Assembly: GCF_023091745.1 (NCBI RefSeq)
Contig: NC_068912.1
Location: forward strand, 59,362,567 to 59,426,566
Direction: 5' to 3'
DNA from: Budorcas taxicolor
Lineage: Eukaryota; Chordata; Mammalia; Artiodactyla; Bovidae
DNA: 64,000 bases
Position 1 is the stretch's first letter, and every line of letters begins with the position of its first letter. The translations under genes were made by a program, and so were the position numbers. Under the pieces are notes generated by a model. The model was not told the origin of the DNA and made no database searches. It saw only the letters and a list, made by a program, of their open reading frames with translations. Positions 1 through 12,300 of the stretch are shown piece by piece.

Positions 1-99
1 GGATATGATGACTTCATCAAGATTGGAATTAACCCTAAGAAACTTGTAATGGGTATTCCCTGGTATGGTTATGATTATACCTGCCAAAATCTATCAGTG
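1..99 (+). CDS. CTBS: CTBS internal exon (left edge cut by window)
   Basis: The frame opens at base 1 (GGA TAT GAT GAC) and runs 33 codons to the donor GTG|GTAAGA at 100. It encodes the GH18 barrel segment INPKKLVMGIPWYGYDYTC. The exon may extend left of the window. Confidence 0.93.
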
Positions 100-1831
100 G
101 TAAGAACAGATCATTTCTTATGTAATTTTTTTCTCTTTCTATTATATTTTTTAGAGCTTGGTTTGTTTCCTTTATAAAACTTTACTTTATTTAGAGTTTA
201 GAGACTTCTCTCTATAGAATACATATACTTTATGGAGAACTTCTTTAATATAGTTTGAGACTAAATAAATAATTAAATCCCATACAAGTGTGTGAGTATT
301 TCTATATTTCTATTTAATATTAAAATTTAACTTTAATTTGTATAGTCAGATTATCTATTTATAGTTTATATTTCATGTATAATAATTTTTTATAATTTTG
401 GATTTGACTCTGAAGATTTGCTTAATTGATAATCTATAACATGAACATTTTTGTGTTTATAGGATCATGTTTGTACCACTGCAAAATACCCTTGTAGAGA
501 TGCTGTACATCGTCAAGTGACCTATCAAACAATTATGAAGCAAGTAAATAGTTCTACTTCTGGAAGACTGTGGGATAAAAATCAGCAGTCTCCTTATTAT
601 CACTATAAAGTAAGACTATCCACAAGTTACAAATCTTTATTAGTTTTCATAATTGCATGTTTTCATAATTACATATTTGATAGTAAGATTTTCTTCTATC
701 AGTTTTCTTACAGGATACAACATACAGACTGCTGTTTACATGAGTAGACTTGTGTTTGAATCTGTGTAATCAGGAACTTGACTTCCCTTGTGAGCAATTC
801 AAGTTATGCTAATAGTGGAACAGATAGATCTGCATGGGCCACTTGTCATTTTAGATGATATAATAAAAACATGTATATCACAAACAATTTTCTTAGGAGT
901 TGACAATTGTAAATGATGTCTGTGGCTTTTGAAAGGACTTTGGACCAAAATAGGTTACTTGCTCTGAAAATCTCCAGTTCAAAGCAGCCTCATGATTCTT
1001 ATGAGGCTGTAATATTGGAAGAAATGAGACTGAGACTAGGAGATGCATCATCATGCACTTTACAATGGAAAATTGCATCATTCCAAACTTATCGCACAGT
1101 TCAAACTGTGATATTAAATAAACTATAAACAATATTAAAAATTAGAGGCTGAAAAATATTACAGACAGAAACTTGAAGAAACAGAGTGACTAATAATTCT
1201 GTCAGGTAGTTTTTGATAAACAGGAATTGCCATACTGAAGGGATAAAAAAAGTTATATTATCCATAGTTTACTTTTAACACAATAAAAATTTTTCCACAC
1301 CTCAAAAATTTTTAAATACAAACCATCTTTGAATTTGCCTTAGATTATGTTATTAAAGGAACCCTAAAATGATATGATGAATGTTAATTCCAGCAAGAAT
1401 GTATATATATATTTTCTGATAGTCTGATACCCATTTACAAAAAATGACTACATATATACATATTTAATAAATTATAATTGATGTACATGTACTGCCTGTA
1501 TATCATTTATGTAGAAAGTTTTAGTGTAGAGCTTTTTAAACTTCAGAATCTAAAGTATAAACTTATTAATAAAACTTGGGTATATTGTGATCCTTCTCCT
1601 CCTTAAGGAGAAGGATGAGATGGTTGGATGGCATCACCAACTCGATGGACATGGGTTTGGGTAGACTCCGGGAGTTGGTGATGGACAGGGAGGCCTGGCG
1701 TCCTGAGGTTCATGGGGTTGCAGAGTTGGACACGACTGAGTGCCTGAAATGAACTGAACTGAATATTGTGATCCTGTCTTTACCAAACAGTATTTATAGA
1801 ATTTTGTTCCAGGAACTGTTAATTATACATA

Positions 1832-1879
<48 letters not shown>

Positions 1880-4662
1880 CATACATACACTCGAGTGGTT
1901 ACTAGTGGGAAGAGCAGGGAGAGGGCAATATAGGAGTTGGGGAAGTGGGAGGAACAAATTGTTGGGTATAAGAGACTCAAGGATGTATTGTACAGCACAA
2001 GGAATATGGCCAATATTGGAAAGTAACCTTCAAAATTGTGTAATTTTAAATTTTAAAGGTCAAATTAAATTCTAAAAGAATTTACTAAAACACACACACA
2101 CACACACACACACACAAATACACACACACGCCATAGCCAAATATATCTGGAAAACACTACATACTGAAGTCTCTCTTGAAAATTTATAATGTATAACATA
2201 ATATTCAAGGGTTTGAGATGTACTATAGTACATAACGGAGACGGCAATGGCACCCCACTCCAATACTCTTGCCTGGAAAATCCCATGGACGGAGGAGCCT
2301 GGTGGGCTGTAGTCCATGGGATTGCTAAGAGTCGGACATGACTGAGCGACTTCGCTTTCAGTTTTCACTTTCATGCATTGGAGAAGGAAATGGCAACCCA
2401 CTCCAGTGTTCTTGCCTGGAGAATCCCAGGGACGGGGGAGCCTGGTGGGCTGCCATCTATGGGGTTGCACAGAGTCGGACATGACTGAAGCGACTTAGCA
2501 GCAGCAGCATAGTACATAAAGTCATTTAATTGTTTAACATAGAACCTTGTTTCCCAACACTCTTAGAAACTTGCAGGGGAACAGTTTTTCATGGACATCA
2601 GTTTGGTAAATGGCTTATTTAACTAATTATATACAGTTTGGAAATACATATTTTAAAATAGTTTACCCTATGATGTACTGTTTTTTTGTAATTCCTTATT
2701 TTTTTCCTTAATGCATAATAAGACATATTCTTAAGATTTTAGAACTGAGGAAACCTCTTGATGAGCCTTAAAAACCATTCATTTAAGGCACTTCAGACAA
2801 CCATCTAGCTATAACCAATTTGTTCTCCTTCATTCTTTGTAAAATTCCATAGCAACCCAAATCAAGTTTCTGTTTTAATTGAAGAGAATCACTGTGCTTT
2901 CTAATGCTGTCTCAGCAATAGCAGCTTCCTCTTGCAGTCAGTATTCTTGGAGGCATATATTCTTTAACCAGGCATATGTCAAACTTACATATACCCAGTT
3001 TTTCATCCTTTGATCCTTCACTATTTGAGGTATTTGAAATTTTTAATATATCAAAAAGACTCAAAGTACTATTGGGTTGGCCAGAAATTTCATTCTGATT
3101 TTGTAAGCTAGCATGGAAAAAAGCTAACTGAACTTTTTGGCCAACCCAATAGAATGATGACAAAATTCAAAGGGATATGTCTTTGGGGCAATATGTCTTT
3201 GCCTCTGCCACTAAAAAAATAAATCTTTTTATATTTAGGAACAAGGTTTGCACGTTACCTTTTAATATTGAATCACAATTGATACTAGAGCATGTATGCC
3301 TTTTTCTAAACATTTTAAATAATGGGATATAAGATACAGAATGAGATACACTTATATGTAATGAATCTGCTATACTTATATGTTAATGGCTTATTCATTT
3401 ACCAAGTGACTACTATCCTTTGAAGCAGTCATCTTAGGAGATGATTCTAATTCTCATGGTGCTAGCATAAATAACAATATTACTGATATTCACTGAGAAT
3501 TGCCTTTAAAGAGTTCTCCAGATGTATATGAAAATTAGTAAATTATTTTAAATCGCAGATCATTCTATTTTTTACTTCCTATCTTTTCCCCCTCCTTTAC
3601 CCTTTTGCTTAATTCTGCTCCTTTCCTCTTTCTTTTATCCTTTATCCATAGCTAATACCTTCTAAAAGAGACTATGGTTAGTGCTAGATAGAGGCAAGTG
3701 ATAGTGGGGAAAAGGACTTTTAAGGGTAGAAAGTAAGCATAAGACCAATTTCTAGTTTGTAGTTCTTAATCAGGTGTGTGCCTAAGTCACCCATGGGGTC
3801 CAGACCCACAGGCTCTTAGACTCAATTCTGTAAGACCTAGAAAAGGAGATATTTTCTTCATCCATTGCCATTACCTTTTGATCTGTTTCATCATAAACAA
3901 AGACACCTGTTGAGCTTCTAACTAGGTACATTCCCAGGAACTGTAAGTGAATGCAAAAAAAAAAGTGTTTAAGTTGGTTTTAGAGGGCAAAAGCAGTGAT
4001 CCTTCTTAATCTTGACTGTGTATCAGAATCACCTAATGGAACATTAAAACATAACACAAAGAAACAAATATATGTTACAGCACTAGGCCTGGAAGATTTT
4101 GACTCAATGGTTTTCGTGTGGTGTGGGTCCTAGGAATCTGTTTTTAAAAGTCCTCACAAATGATTCAGATGTGAACAGCACATCTTGGTTGATAATCACC
4201 AAATCAGAGCAAGGAAGGAATCTTAGGACATGAGGAGGATTTTAAATAGCATATATTGGGAGGCTCATTTGTGTAATCTCTATTGTTATAAAAATACTAC
4301 AGGCAATGATATCTAGAAAGTATCACATATAGAATGATGGCCTGTATTATGCGTGTCCTGAAAGTTTTATTATTTCACTTGTATCCTATTTGAATCATTG
4401 GATTTAAGAAACACTTTTTCCTCTTATTGTGCGGACTATTTTCAAGTTACATTTTAATTTATCTGTACAGGATCAGGCTGGCCATTTCCATCAAGTGTGG
4501 TATGATGACGCTCAGAGCATTTCTCTAAAGGCATCATATGTACAAAAACATGGCTTACTTGGCATTGGCATGTGGCATGCAAACTGCCTTGACTACTCTG
4601 GAGATGCTATAGCAAAACAGCAAACTAAAGAAATGTGGAAAGCCTTAAAACCAAACCTGTGA
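1..4662 (+). CDS. CTBS: CTBS, di-N-acetylchitobiase, 3' part of gene (coding exons 1-99, 463-609, 4471-4662)
   Basis: Lysosomal glycoside hydrolase family 18 exo-chitobiase, which removes reducing-end GlcNAc during breakdown of the chitobiose core of N-linked oligosaccharides. The three exons join in phase 0 to give 130 codons: 33, 49 and 48, with stop TGA at 4660-4662. Visible family features are the GH18 strand motif ending MGIPWYGYDYTC (exon at 1-99), the segment TIMKQVNSS...LWDKNQQSPYY (exon 463-609), and the C-terminal motif GIGMWHANCLDYSGD (last exon). The catalytic DxxDxDxE stretch and the signal peptide are not present and must lie left of the window. All splice sites are GT-AG. The gene is convergent with SPATA1, whose lowest identified exon starts 1.7 kb away. 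I recognise this by protein similarity from memory; the assignment is very secure. Confidence 0.96.
463..609 (+). CDS. CTBS: CTBS penultimate coding exon
   Basis: The acceptor is TTTATAG|GATCATG (AG at 461-462) and the donor TATAAA|GTAAGA (GT at 610). The exon has 49 codons in phase 0, starting DHVCTTAKYPC and ending SPYYHYK. As I remember the human protein, the stretch after the CTTAKYPC motif is a few residues shorter here; that comparison is from memory and should be checked. Confidence 0.94.
1595..1762 (+). mobile_element. BovB LINE 3' end fragment
   Basis: 168 bp of the BovB 3' terminus with the typical (ACTGA)n-like tail (TGAACTGAACTGA). It is flanked by a 13-bp target-site duplication ATATTGTGATCCT at 1582-1594 and 1763-1775. 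Lies in the last CTBS intron. Confidence 0.88.
1833..1873 (+). repeat. (CA)n microsatellite
   Basis: About 20 uninterrupted CA units, then CATACACGC. Read on the other strand it yields a spurious Val-Cys frame. Confidence 0.95.
1890..2085 (+). mobile_element. Probable old L1 3' UTR fragment
   Basis: Contains the L1 3' UTR pattern GGTATAAGAGACTCAAGGAT...GTACAGCACAAGGAATATGG. Recognition is by pattern memory; the subfamily is not assigned. Confidence 0.5.
2091..2129 (+). repeat. (CA)n microsatellite, interrupted
   Basis: CA run with one AAATA interruption, 220 bp from the first CA repeat. Confidence 0.95.
2236..2508 (+). mobile_element. BOV-A2 SINE
   Basis: Two Bov-A units joined by TTTTCACTTTCATGCATTGG, ending in (AGC)n. 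The 11-bp TSD ATAGTACATAA is at 2225-2235 and 2509-2519. Confidence 0.95.
2520..3069. other. CTBS intron, no recognised feature
   Basis: AT-rich unique-looking intron sequence; no gene or clear repeat seen. Confidence 0.5.
3072..3149. mobile_element. Mariner-type MITE (78 bp palindrome)
   Basis: Perfect inverted ends TTGGGTTGGCC / GGCCAACCCAA bounded by TA dinucleotides at 3070 and 3150, the Tc1/mariner target duplication. The interior is largely self-complementary. Matches the bovine mariner-derived family as I know it. Confidence 0.85.
3152..3999. other. CTBS intron, no recognised feature
   Basis: AT-rich intron sequence with a pyrimidine-rich patch (3575-3650). No coding or repeat assignment made. 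Confidence 0.45.
4000..4204 (+). mobile_element. MER5A-like hAT DNA transposon remnant
   Basis: Contains the diagnostic core ATCAGAATCACCT and later TCTGTTTTTAAAAGTCCTCA, with a diverged end. An ancient non-autonomous element. Confidence 0.65.
4471..4662 (+). CDS. CTBS: CTBS terminal coding exon
   Basis: The acceptor is CTGTACAG|GATCAGGC (AG at 4469-4470). Sixty-three sense codons follow, ending ...EMWKALKPNL and TGA. The motif GIGMWHANCLDYSGD closes the GH18 barrel. Reading upstream of 4471 in the same frame is only the pyrimidine-rich intron end, so the earlier ATG at 4429 is not a start. Confidence 0.95.
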   Translation, partial: DQAGHFHQVWYDDAQSISLKASYVQKHGLLGIGMWHANCLDYSGDAIAKQQTKEMWKALKPNL

Positions 4663-5022
4663 CCAGAGATGAACATCTTTTGTTAAACTATGAAGATTTA
4701 GAAAAATGATCTGTTTTAATCTATCTAGTTTCCGGAAGAGATTAAAAAATTTAGACCTTTTTTCATGTTCTTATATATTTTAGTTATTAGTATTCTCAAA
4801 AACAGATAAAGAACAAAGAAATGCTTTGATTGTTTGAAATTGAAAAATACCTATGTATATCTTCTGTGTACAACAACATAAAGGTAAAGATAAGAAGCAA
4901 GTCAACTTACCATGTCAAATATTCCCCTGTAAGAAGTTTAATACTATAGCTGGAAACAGTTGCTTTCAGAATTTTATTATGCTAAAATTTTGAATGATAA
5001 TAAATGATATTAAAATATATAC
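4663..5022 (+). other. CTBS: CTBS 3' UTR (probable extent)
   Basis: AT-rich sequence after the CTBS stop codon. The first good polyadenylation hexamer AATAAA is at 4999-5004, so cleavage would be near 5015-5025. A second hexamer at 5128-5133 allows a longer form. The UTR end is inferred from the hexamers only. Confidence 0.6.
4999..5004 (+). promoter_or_regulatory. CTBS: Candidate CTBS polyadenylation signal (AATAAA); second candidate at 5128-5133
   Basis: Canonical AATAAA hexamer 337 bases after the stop codon; the alternative at 5128 lies in TTTTTTCAATAAATTTT. RNA 3'-end data would decide which is used. Confidence 0.55.
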
Positions 5023-5133
5023 TTACAAATCAGTGACAGTTTTTAAAATATGTATAATTTGAAGTGGAAATTGCTTAGGGATAGATTTTTAAAAATTTAG
5101 TCTGGGAATCTGTTTTATACTTTTTTCAATAAA

Positions 5134-6249
5134 TTTTAAACCTGCAATTTTGTGTCTTTAGGTTCATCAAATTGATGCAAATAATTTTTCTGCTTCCTGA
5201 TTCCTTATAATACTCATGTTCTCGGAGTCACTTGAATGAAACTCACTTAAGTCTCCAAAGGGGGGAAAAATGAATATAAAAGATCAAAATACTTAGAAAA
5301 TACAAGAAGGTAACTTAACAGTAATTTTTGAATTAGTAGGTTAGGTATATCTAATATTTACCAACTAAATTTTTTTGAGGTTAATCTGAAATGTTTACAA
5401 AAAACTTGATGTTGAACCCAGTTCTGTTCATTATCATTTACCCTTCCAAGTTATTAATATTCCTTCACTGATGGACATCTATATATCCTGGTTAGTTTTG
5501 TTTGCATAGTTAAATTTTTTCAATTTCTATATCTGTGTTTTGATTATCTAAAGACATTTGTTTCTTAACTGTTGTTTTCTTCCTAAAAGAGAAATTTTGT
5601 GCAAAGAAATGTACAGGGGTCTATGTTTCCTTTCTCAAGCCAATTTAGAATATTGTGTTGCATTTATATTAATTCCTATAAATTCTTAGATTAAAAATCT
5701 GCACTCTTAAACTCTGGATTGACATAAATCCTGCCTTCCCTGTGCATTCTGCTCTCTTCAAATTTGGATAAATGACGGTTGAGTCTTCTGTTATGAGAAT
5801 AATTCATTTCCTACTTGCATGATTATTTATGGCAAAGTAAAACCAATCATTTTCCATAGTATTTTCTGATTACTATTGTCTTTGTATTTTCAAAATAAAT
5901 TTAAAAGATTTAAATTCTCAGTACTAATCTCTGTCATAGCTGTGAATGCAAGTTAGACTCATATTTATTAAAATAAATAATTTTTCATTTTACAGTCATA
6001 CTAGGTATTATATTTTAAGACTATTTAAAAGTGAAAATGATAAAATATAGTGCTGTAAAATAAAATGTAATACATTTGAAACCTTAAAAAAATAGCCATA
6101 ACCACCATTCTGCTTTTTTACACCTATATTTCCTGAAACACTGTATAATAGCCACAAGAAAAGCAAATAGACATAACACTTGTAATTTATATGAAACAAG
6201 GAGAACAATGGTTAAATAAATATGTTCAAGTAAGTAAATAAAAATTTTT
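5134..6249. other. Intergenic spacer between CTBS and SPATA1
   Basis: AT-rich sequence between the convergent genes. It may hold the unfound terminal SPATA1 exon and its poly(A) site, but I see no convincing acceptor plus conserved frame. Confidence 0.5.
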
Positions 6250-6352
6250 TTTTGGCCATACCACAATGCATGTGGGATCTTAATTCCTAGACCAGAGATT
6301 GAACCTGCACTCCTTGTAATGGAAATATGGAGTCTTAATCACTGGATTTTGA
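6250..6352 (-). mobile_element. CHR-type tRNA-derived SINE fragment
   Basis: Read on - strand it carries the degenerate internal promoter box near GGTTCAATCTCTGG and ends GTGGTATGGCC, followed by an A-run (T-run on +). Sits just downstream of the last SPATA1 exon found. Confidence 0.6.
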
Positions 6353-6364
6353 CCAATAAAAGTT

Positions 6365-9300
6365 TTAAATTAACATACCTAATTGAGATTGAAAAGTTGT
6401 ATTAAGTTTCTTCTGTGCCAGTTCAGCTTTCAATGTGCGTAAGTCTGAAATTGCTTGTTTTCTCATCTATAAAAAAGAATTGTCTTTCAAAACTGAACTT
6501 CCATCTTTTCTAAAATTATATAATTGTCATATAAATAAGGGTTTTTGAAATAGCTTTCCTGTCTTCTCTCATTTGCTTTCAGTGCCTTTGCTTGCACTGG
6601 ATTACTATGGTAAATGTATAGTTCATAAGTCCTTTTGAGTAAGCATGCTTATCTACTGCTAGTTATGCTACCAAATAATTTCACTTATTAGTATATAAGC
6701 ATGATAAAAATAAATGGTTCTAAAAAACTAGAGTGAGAAAGAATTTTATCTTTCATTTATTTCAATATCTTCTCAATGTATAAAGAAAATGGTAAAAGCA
6801 AAAAACCTCTGACTCCTAAAGAAATTACAAAAAAACCTTAATTTCCTGACCTTAGAAACCGAGCAAGTACTTAAGAAATATAATAGTGTGGTAAGCACTC
6901 TTTTAAGTGCATTAACCCCTTAGATTCTTCCAGAAATTTAATTGCAGCAGATACTGTTATTTCTCCTCATTTTACAGCTAAAGGAACTGAAATGCCTAGA
7001 AGTTAAGTAAATTGCTAAGGTATAAAACCAGAAAGTGGCACAGCCAGAATTCAAACTTAGACCATCTGCTACCAGAACTTGCCATTCTGAGTATTGTCTG
7101 TGGACCAGCAGCATCAGCATCACCTGGGAGTCTGTTAGTGCTGAAGATTTTCAGGCTTCCCCCGGAGATCTGTTGAATCAGATCCTGCTAGTTTTAACAG
7201 GATCTCCAGGTGATATAACATTGAACTTTGAGAAGCAGATTGTGCTATATTATTTGAATATGATTGCAACAGTCAAAAAGGCTTTCTGTTCCTTAGATCT
7301 GAATCTTATGTGTAGATACATAAATTCTTATAATGTATCTTATAATGTCTGCTATGTGACAGTTAAGCCCTATGGTTAATATAGAATTTTTTTCACCTGC
7401 AGCCTATAAGCTGAAAACATGGTTCTCTTTTTTACATGTCTTTCCTGTTTTTTCACTACAATTCTAATTTGGGTTCAAACCATTTATATGTAATATTATT
7501 AGGCCAAAATATACAAAAAATGGTAAGAACTAATGTGTATGCTTTCCAGAAGAAAAGGGCATTGAAGAAGTTGTAATTGAAGGCCTTGGTGGGTCTTCTA
7601 CCCATCCAACTATCCTTAAGTGGACAAGTTTTACGCTTGATTTCTCTCCTTTTTCTGAATACACAGGAGTTTTCATTCATTGAATGAACTTTTTTTTTTT
7701 AGTGTATACTGTATAAAGATGTCAAATAACTCCTTTTTTTTGTTGTTTAAAATTGTCCTTTACCTTTTTCCTCTCCTGTAGTTTTAAGCTTCTCAGTGCT
7801 GAGCCAGAGTTTAGTCTAGAGAATGCTGCTAGTGAGAAGAATCTAGAACAGTGCTGTCTAGTAGAGTAGCCACTTGCCACATGTAACTATTTAACCTGAA
7901 AGTAACTAAAATTAAATCTAAAATTCAATTTCTCAGTCACACAACAATCTATATATCAAGTGTTCAACATCCTTATGTGGCTAGTGGCTACCTTATCAGA
8001 CAGTGCAGGTCTTAAACATTTCCACCACCACAGAAAGTTGTATTGGACAGTGCTAATTCTCGACAGGGGTCATTATTCTCTGTTATAAATCTATTTCTGA
8101 TAAAGAGGTGAATTGAGAGCACTCATATAACATTGTATATATATCTATGAAAATAACCAGAGTAAATGAGATAATTACCCAAGAGAGGAGAAAACATTAA
8201 AATTAAATGGGAGCTCAGAGAGCTCAGTGGTTTGTCAGACTTAGGTATGAATGACGCTAATGTATGAAAATTACTTCTTTAAGAATATTTTATGGAAACT
8301 CTGTACTGATTCATGGGCTTCCCTGATGGCTCAAGAGGTAAAGAATCTGCCTGCAATGTCTCCTGGTTCTGACAGGAGACATGGGTCTGATCCCTGGGTC
8401 ATGAAGATCCGCTGGAGAAGGAAATGGCAACCCACTCCAGTAGCCTTGCCTGGAAAATCCCATGGACAGAGGAGCCTGGCGAGCTACAGTCCATGGGATC
8501 ACAAAGAGTCAGACAGGACTGAGCACATGATGGGTGGATGGGGTACTGATTCACAAGGTTCTTTTACTTTATTTCTTAGTGAAATTTTACTAAGTTTTGC
8601 TTTGGCCTTGTTAGGAATCTTTTCACTGGATATCATTATTATTCTTGTACTTTTTTCATTCATGCTTTTTTGTTAAGGTAACAATTTTAAGACAGTCCTT
8701 ACTGCCTTTACCCTATTGATAAGCAAAGTTAAAACACCAAAGTAGTTTATTTCAAGATAAATGTTATAATCTTATTAGGGGAAATTCAAAGTACCTTAAT
8801 TTCTATTATGAGTTTCATTTTGTCAGTATCCAGTTTTCTTTTAAGTTGATCAATAGCATGTTGTACTTCAGTGATCTGGATGATAAGGTAATTCTGTATG
8901 GGACATATAAAGATGTCTTTGTTTAGTATAACATCTACCTTTAAAATTTTTAATTCTTTGTCAATATAGACAGCAAAATGATCAAATATCAAAAGAGCAT
9001 ATCATGAGAATAACCTATTCCATAAAATAAGCTTGTTGCTTTGCAGTAAATTATTGAGTTGTTTAAATTGCTGCTGCTAAGTTGCTTCAGTTGTGTCCAA
9101 CTCTTGTGACCCCAGAGACAGCAGCCCACCAGGCTCCCCCGTCCCTGGGATTCTCCAGGCAAGAACACTGGAGTGGGTTGCCATTTCCTTCTCCAATGCA
9201 TGAAAGTGAAAAGTGAAAGTGAAGTTGCTCAGTCGTGTCCGACTCCTAGCAACCCCATAGACTGCAGCCTACCAGGCTCCTCCATCCATGGGATTTTCCA

Positions 9301-12300
9301 GGCAAGAGTACTGGAGTGGGATGCCATTGCCTTCTCAAGAGCTGTTTAAATTATTGAGTTGTTAATTTCTTATGCTTTACGGACCACTTTCCTTTATGTT
9401 CTACTACCATTTTCATGTATTATAAAAATAAAGAGGTATTTGTAAAATTTACCATTAAATTAGCACCATAGAATCCAACAACTATTACTATAAGATGAAT
9501 ATACTAGGTTTAAGATACTTAGCAAGACTTCAGAAATTGGCATCATGGTTTATCAGTGGAATCATAACAGAATCACATTAAAATATTTAATAATGAAATA
9601 TTGTATTTTATAAGAAAATCTGTTAATATGAGAAAACCTGTTTTAGTTAAGTAAAGGTTACTTAAGTAACCTTTTGGTTACTTTTGTTCAGAAAAGTTTG
9701 TGAGTTGTTATTGTTCATTGTTCAGTTGTTAGTTGTGTCTGATACTTTATGACCCCATGGGCTGTAGCACACCAGGCTTCCCTGTCCTTCACCATCTCCT
9801 GGAGCTTGTTTAAACTCATGTCTGTTAAGTTGGTGATGGCATTCAACCATCTAGTCCTTGTCGTCCCCTTCTCCTGCTGTCACTCTTTCCCAGCATAAGG
9901 GTCTTTTCCAACGAGTCGGTTCTTCCTATCAGGTGGCCAAAGCACTGGAGCTTCAGCTTCATCATCGGTCCTTCCAATGAATATTCAGGATTGATTTCCT
10001 TTAGGATGGACTGGTTGGATCTCCTTGCAGTCCAAGGGACTCTCAAGAATCTTCACCAACATGACAGTTCAGAAGCATCAATTCTTCGGCCCTCAGCCTT
10101 CTCCATGGTCCAACTCTCACATCCATACATGACTATTGGAAAAACCATGAGATGGTTTAGTCACTAAGTCATGTCCAAGTCTTGCAACCCCATGGAATGT
10201 AGCCTGCCAGACTCCTCTGTCCATGGGATTCTCCAGGCAAGAATACTGGAGTGGGTTGCCATTTCCTTCTGCAGGGAATCTTCCTGACACAGGAATCAAA
10301 CCCAGGTCTCCTGCATTGCAGGTAGATTCTTTACGAACTGAGCTACGAGAGGAAAACCATATCTCTGATTATACAGACCTTTGTTGGCAAAGTAATGTCT
10401 CTGCTTTAAATATGCTCTATACGTTTGTCATAGCTTTTCTTCCAAGGAGCAAGTGTTTTTTAACTTCATGGCTGCAATCACAGTCTGCAGTGATTTTGGA
10501 GCCCAAGAAAATAAAGGCTGTCACTGTTTCCATTGTTTCTCCATCTATTTGCCATGAAGTGATGGGACTGGATGCCATGAACCTAATTTTCTGAATGTTG
10601 AGTTTTAATCCAGCTCTTTCACTCTCATTTTTCACCTTCATCAAAAGTCTCTTTAGTTCCTCTTTGCTTTCCGCCATAAGGGTGGTATCATCTGCATATC
10701 TGAGGTTATTGATATTTCTCCCAGCAATCTTGATTCCAGCTTGTACTCATCCAGCCCAGCATTTTGCATGTCATCTGTATATAAGTTAAATAAGCGGGGT
10801 GACCGTATACAGCCTTGATGTACCCTTTCCCAATTTGGAACCAGTCCTTTGGTTCTAACTTGCTTCTTGACCTGCATACAGATTTCTCAGGAGGCAGGTA
10901 AGGTGGTCTGGTATTCCCTTCTCTTTAAGAATTTTCCACTTTGTTGTGATCCACACAGTATAGTCAATAAAGCAGAAGTAGATGTTTTTCTGGAACTCTC
11001 TTCCTTTTTCTCTGATGCAGCGGATGTTGGCAATTTGTTCTCTGGTTCCTCTGCCTTTTCTAAATCCAGCTTGAACTGGATTTTCAAACTGGATTTTCTG
11101 GAAATTCTCAGTTCACATACTGTTGAAGCCTACCTTGGAGAATTTTGGCCATTACTTTGCTAGTGTGTGAGATGAGTGCAATTGTGCAGCAGTTTGAGGA
11201 TTCTTTGGAATTGCCTTTCTTTGGGATTGGAATGAAAACTGACCTTTTCCAGTCCTGTGGTCACTGCTGAGTTTTCCAACTTTGCTGGCATATTGAGTGC
11301 AGCACTTTTACAGCATCATCTTTTAGGATTTGAAATAGCTCAGCTGGAATTCCATCACCTCCTCCACCAGCTTTGTTCATAGTGATGCTTCTTAAGGGCC
11401 ACTTGACTTCTCACTCCAGGATGTCTGGCTCTAGGTGACTGATCACACCATCGTGATTATCTTGGTCATTAATATCTTTTTTGTATAGTTCTTCTGTGTA
11501 TTCTTGCCACCTCTTCTTAATATATTCTGCTTCTGTTGGGTCCATACCATTTTTGTCCTTTATTGTACTCATCTTTGCATGAATTGTTCCCTTGGTATCT
11601 CTAATTTTCTTGAAGAGATCACTAGTCTTTCCCATTCTATTGTTTTCCTCTTATTTCTCTGCACTGACCACTGAGGAAGGCTTTCTTATCTCTCCTTGTT
11701 ATTCTTTGTGAGGTGTAACTATCTGGAAAGAAATAATTTAAGCTGCTTTCATGAAAAGGCCATTATCATATATTCAACTTGAGAAAACAGTAAAATAAAA
11801 AGTTTCTGTGATGCTTTAAAAAATTATCAGCTAATATGGAGAAAACTTTATTTAAAACTATTTGGATTTTACATTAAATTGACCTAAAATGCTAAACTTT
11901 TACTCAAAGAGTAGATTGGTGGTTGGCGGAAGCAGGATATAAGATCTACAAGTTCAAGGGATGTAATATACAGCACAGGGGCTTTCCTGGAGGCTCAGAC
12001 AGTATAGAATCTGCCTGCAATGCAAGTGACCTCGGTTTGATCCCTGGGTTGGGAAGATCCCCGGGAGAAGGGAATGGCCACCCACTCTAGTATTCTTGCC
12101 TGGAGAATCCCCATGGACAGAGGAGCCTGGCAGGCTACAGTCCGTAGGGTTGCAAAGAGTCAGGCATGACTGAAGTGACTTAGCAGTCACACACAACAGA
12201 AACAGAACATATTTAATAGTACCTTAGAGTCTGTGATGTTTGCAACATTTTTTGGTCTCATCTTGATCTCCCTGACTTCAAGTTGCATGAGCAATTTTTT

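Noticed and set aside
913..1128. 71-codon frame in the CTBS intron
   Set aside because: No conserved motif, AT-rich surroundings and a comparable frame on the opposite strand; no support as a gene.
2065..2482. Short frames with runs of Val-Cys (also at 1819-2013 and 40819-41190)
   Set aside because: Translations of CA/GT microsatellites and Bov-A units.
9070..9342. Regularly recurring ~120-bp units across the window that could suggest an array
   Set aside because: They are dispersed BOV-A2/Bov-tA SINEs with individual TSDs and random spacing, not a CRISPR or satellite array.
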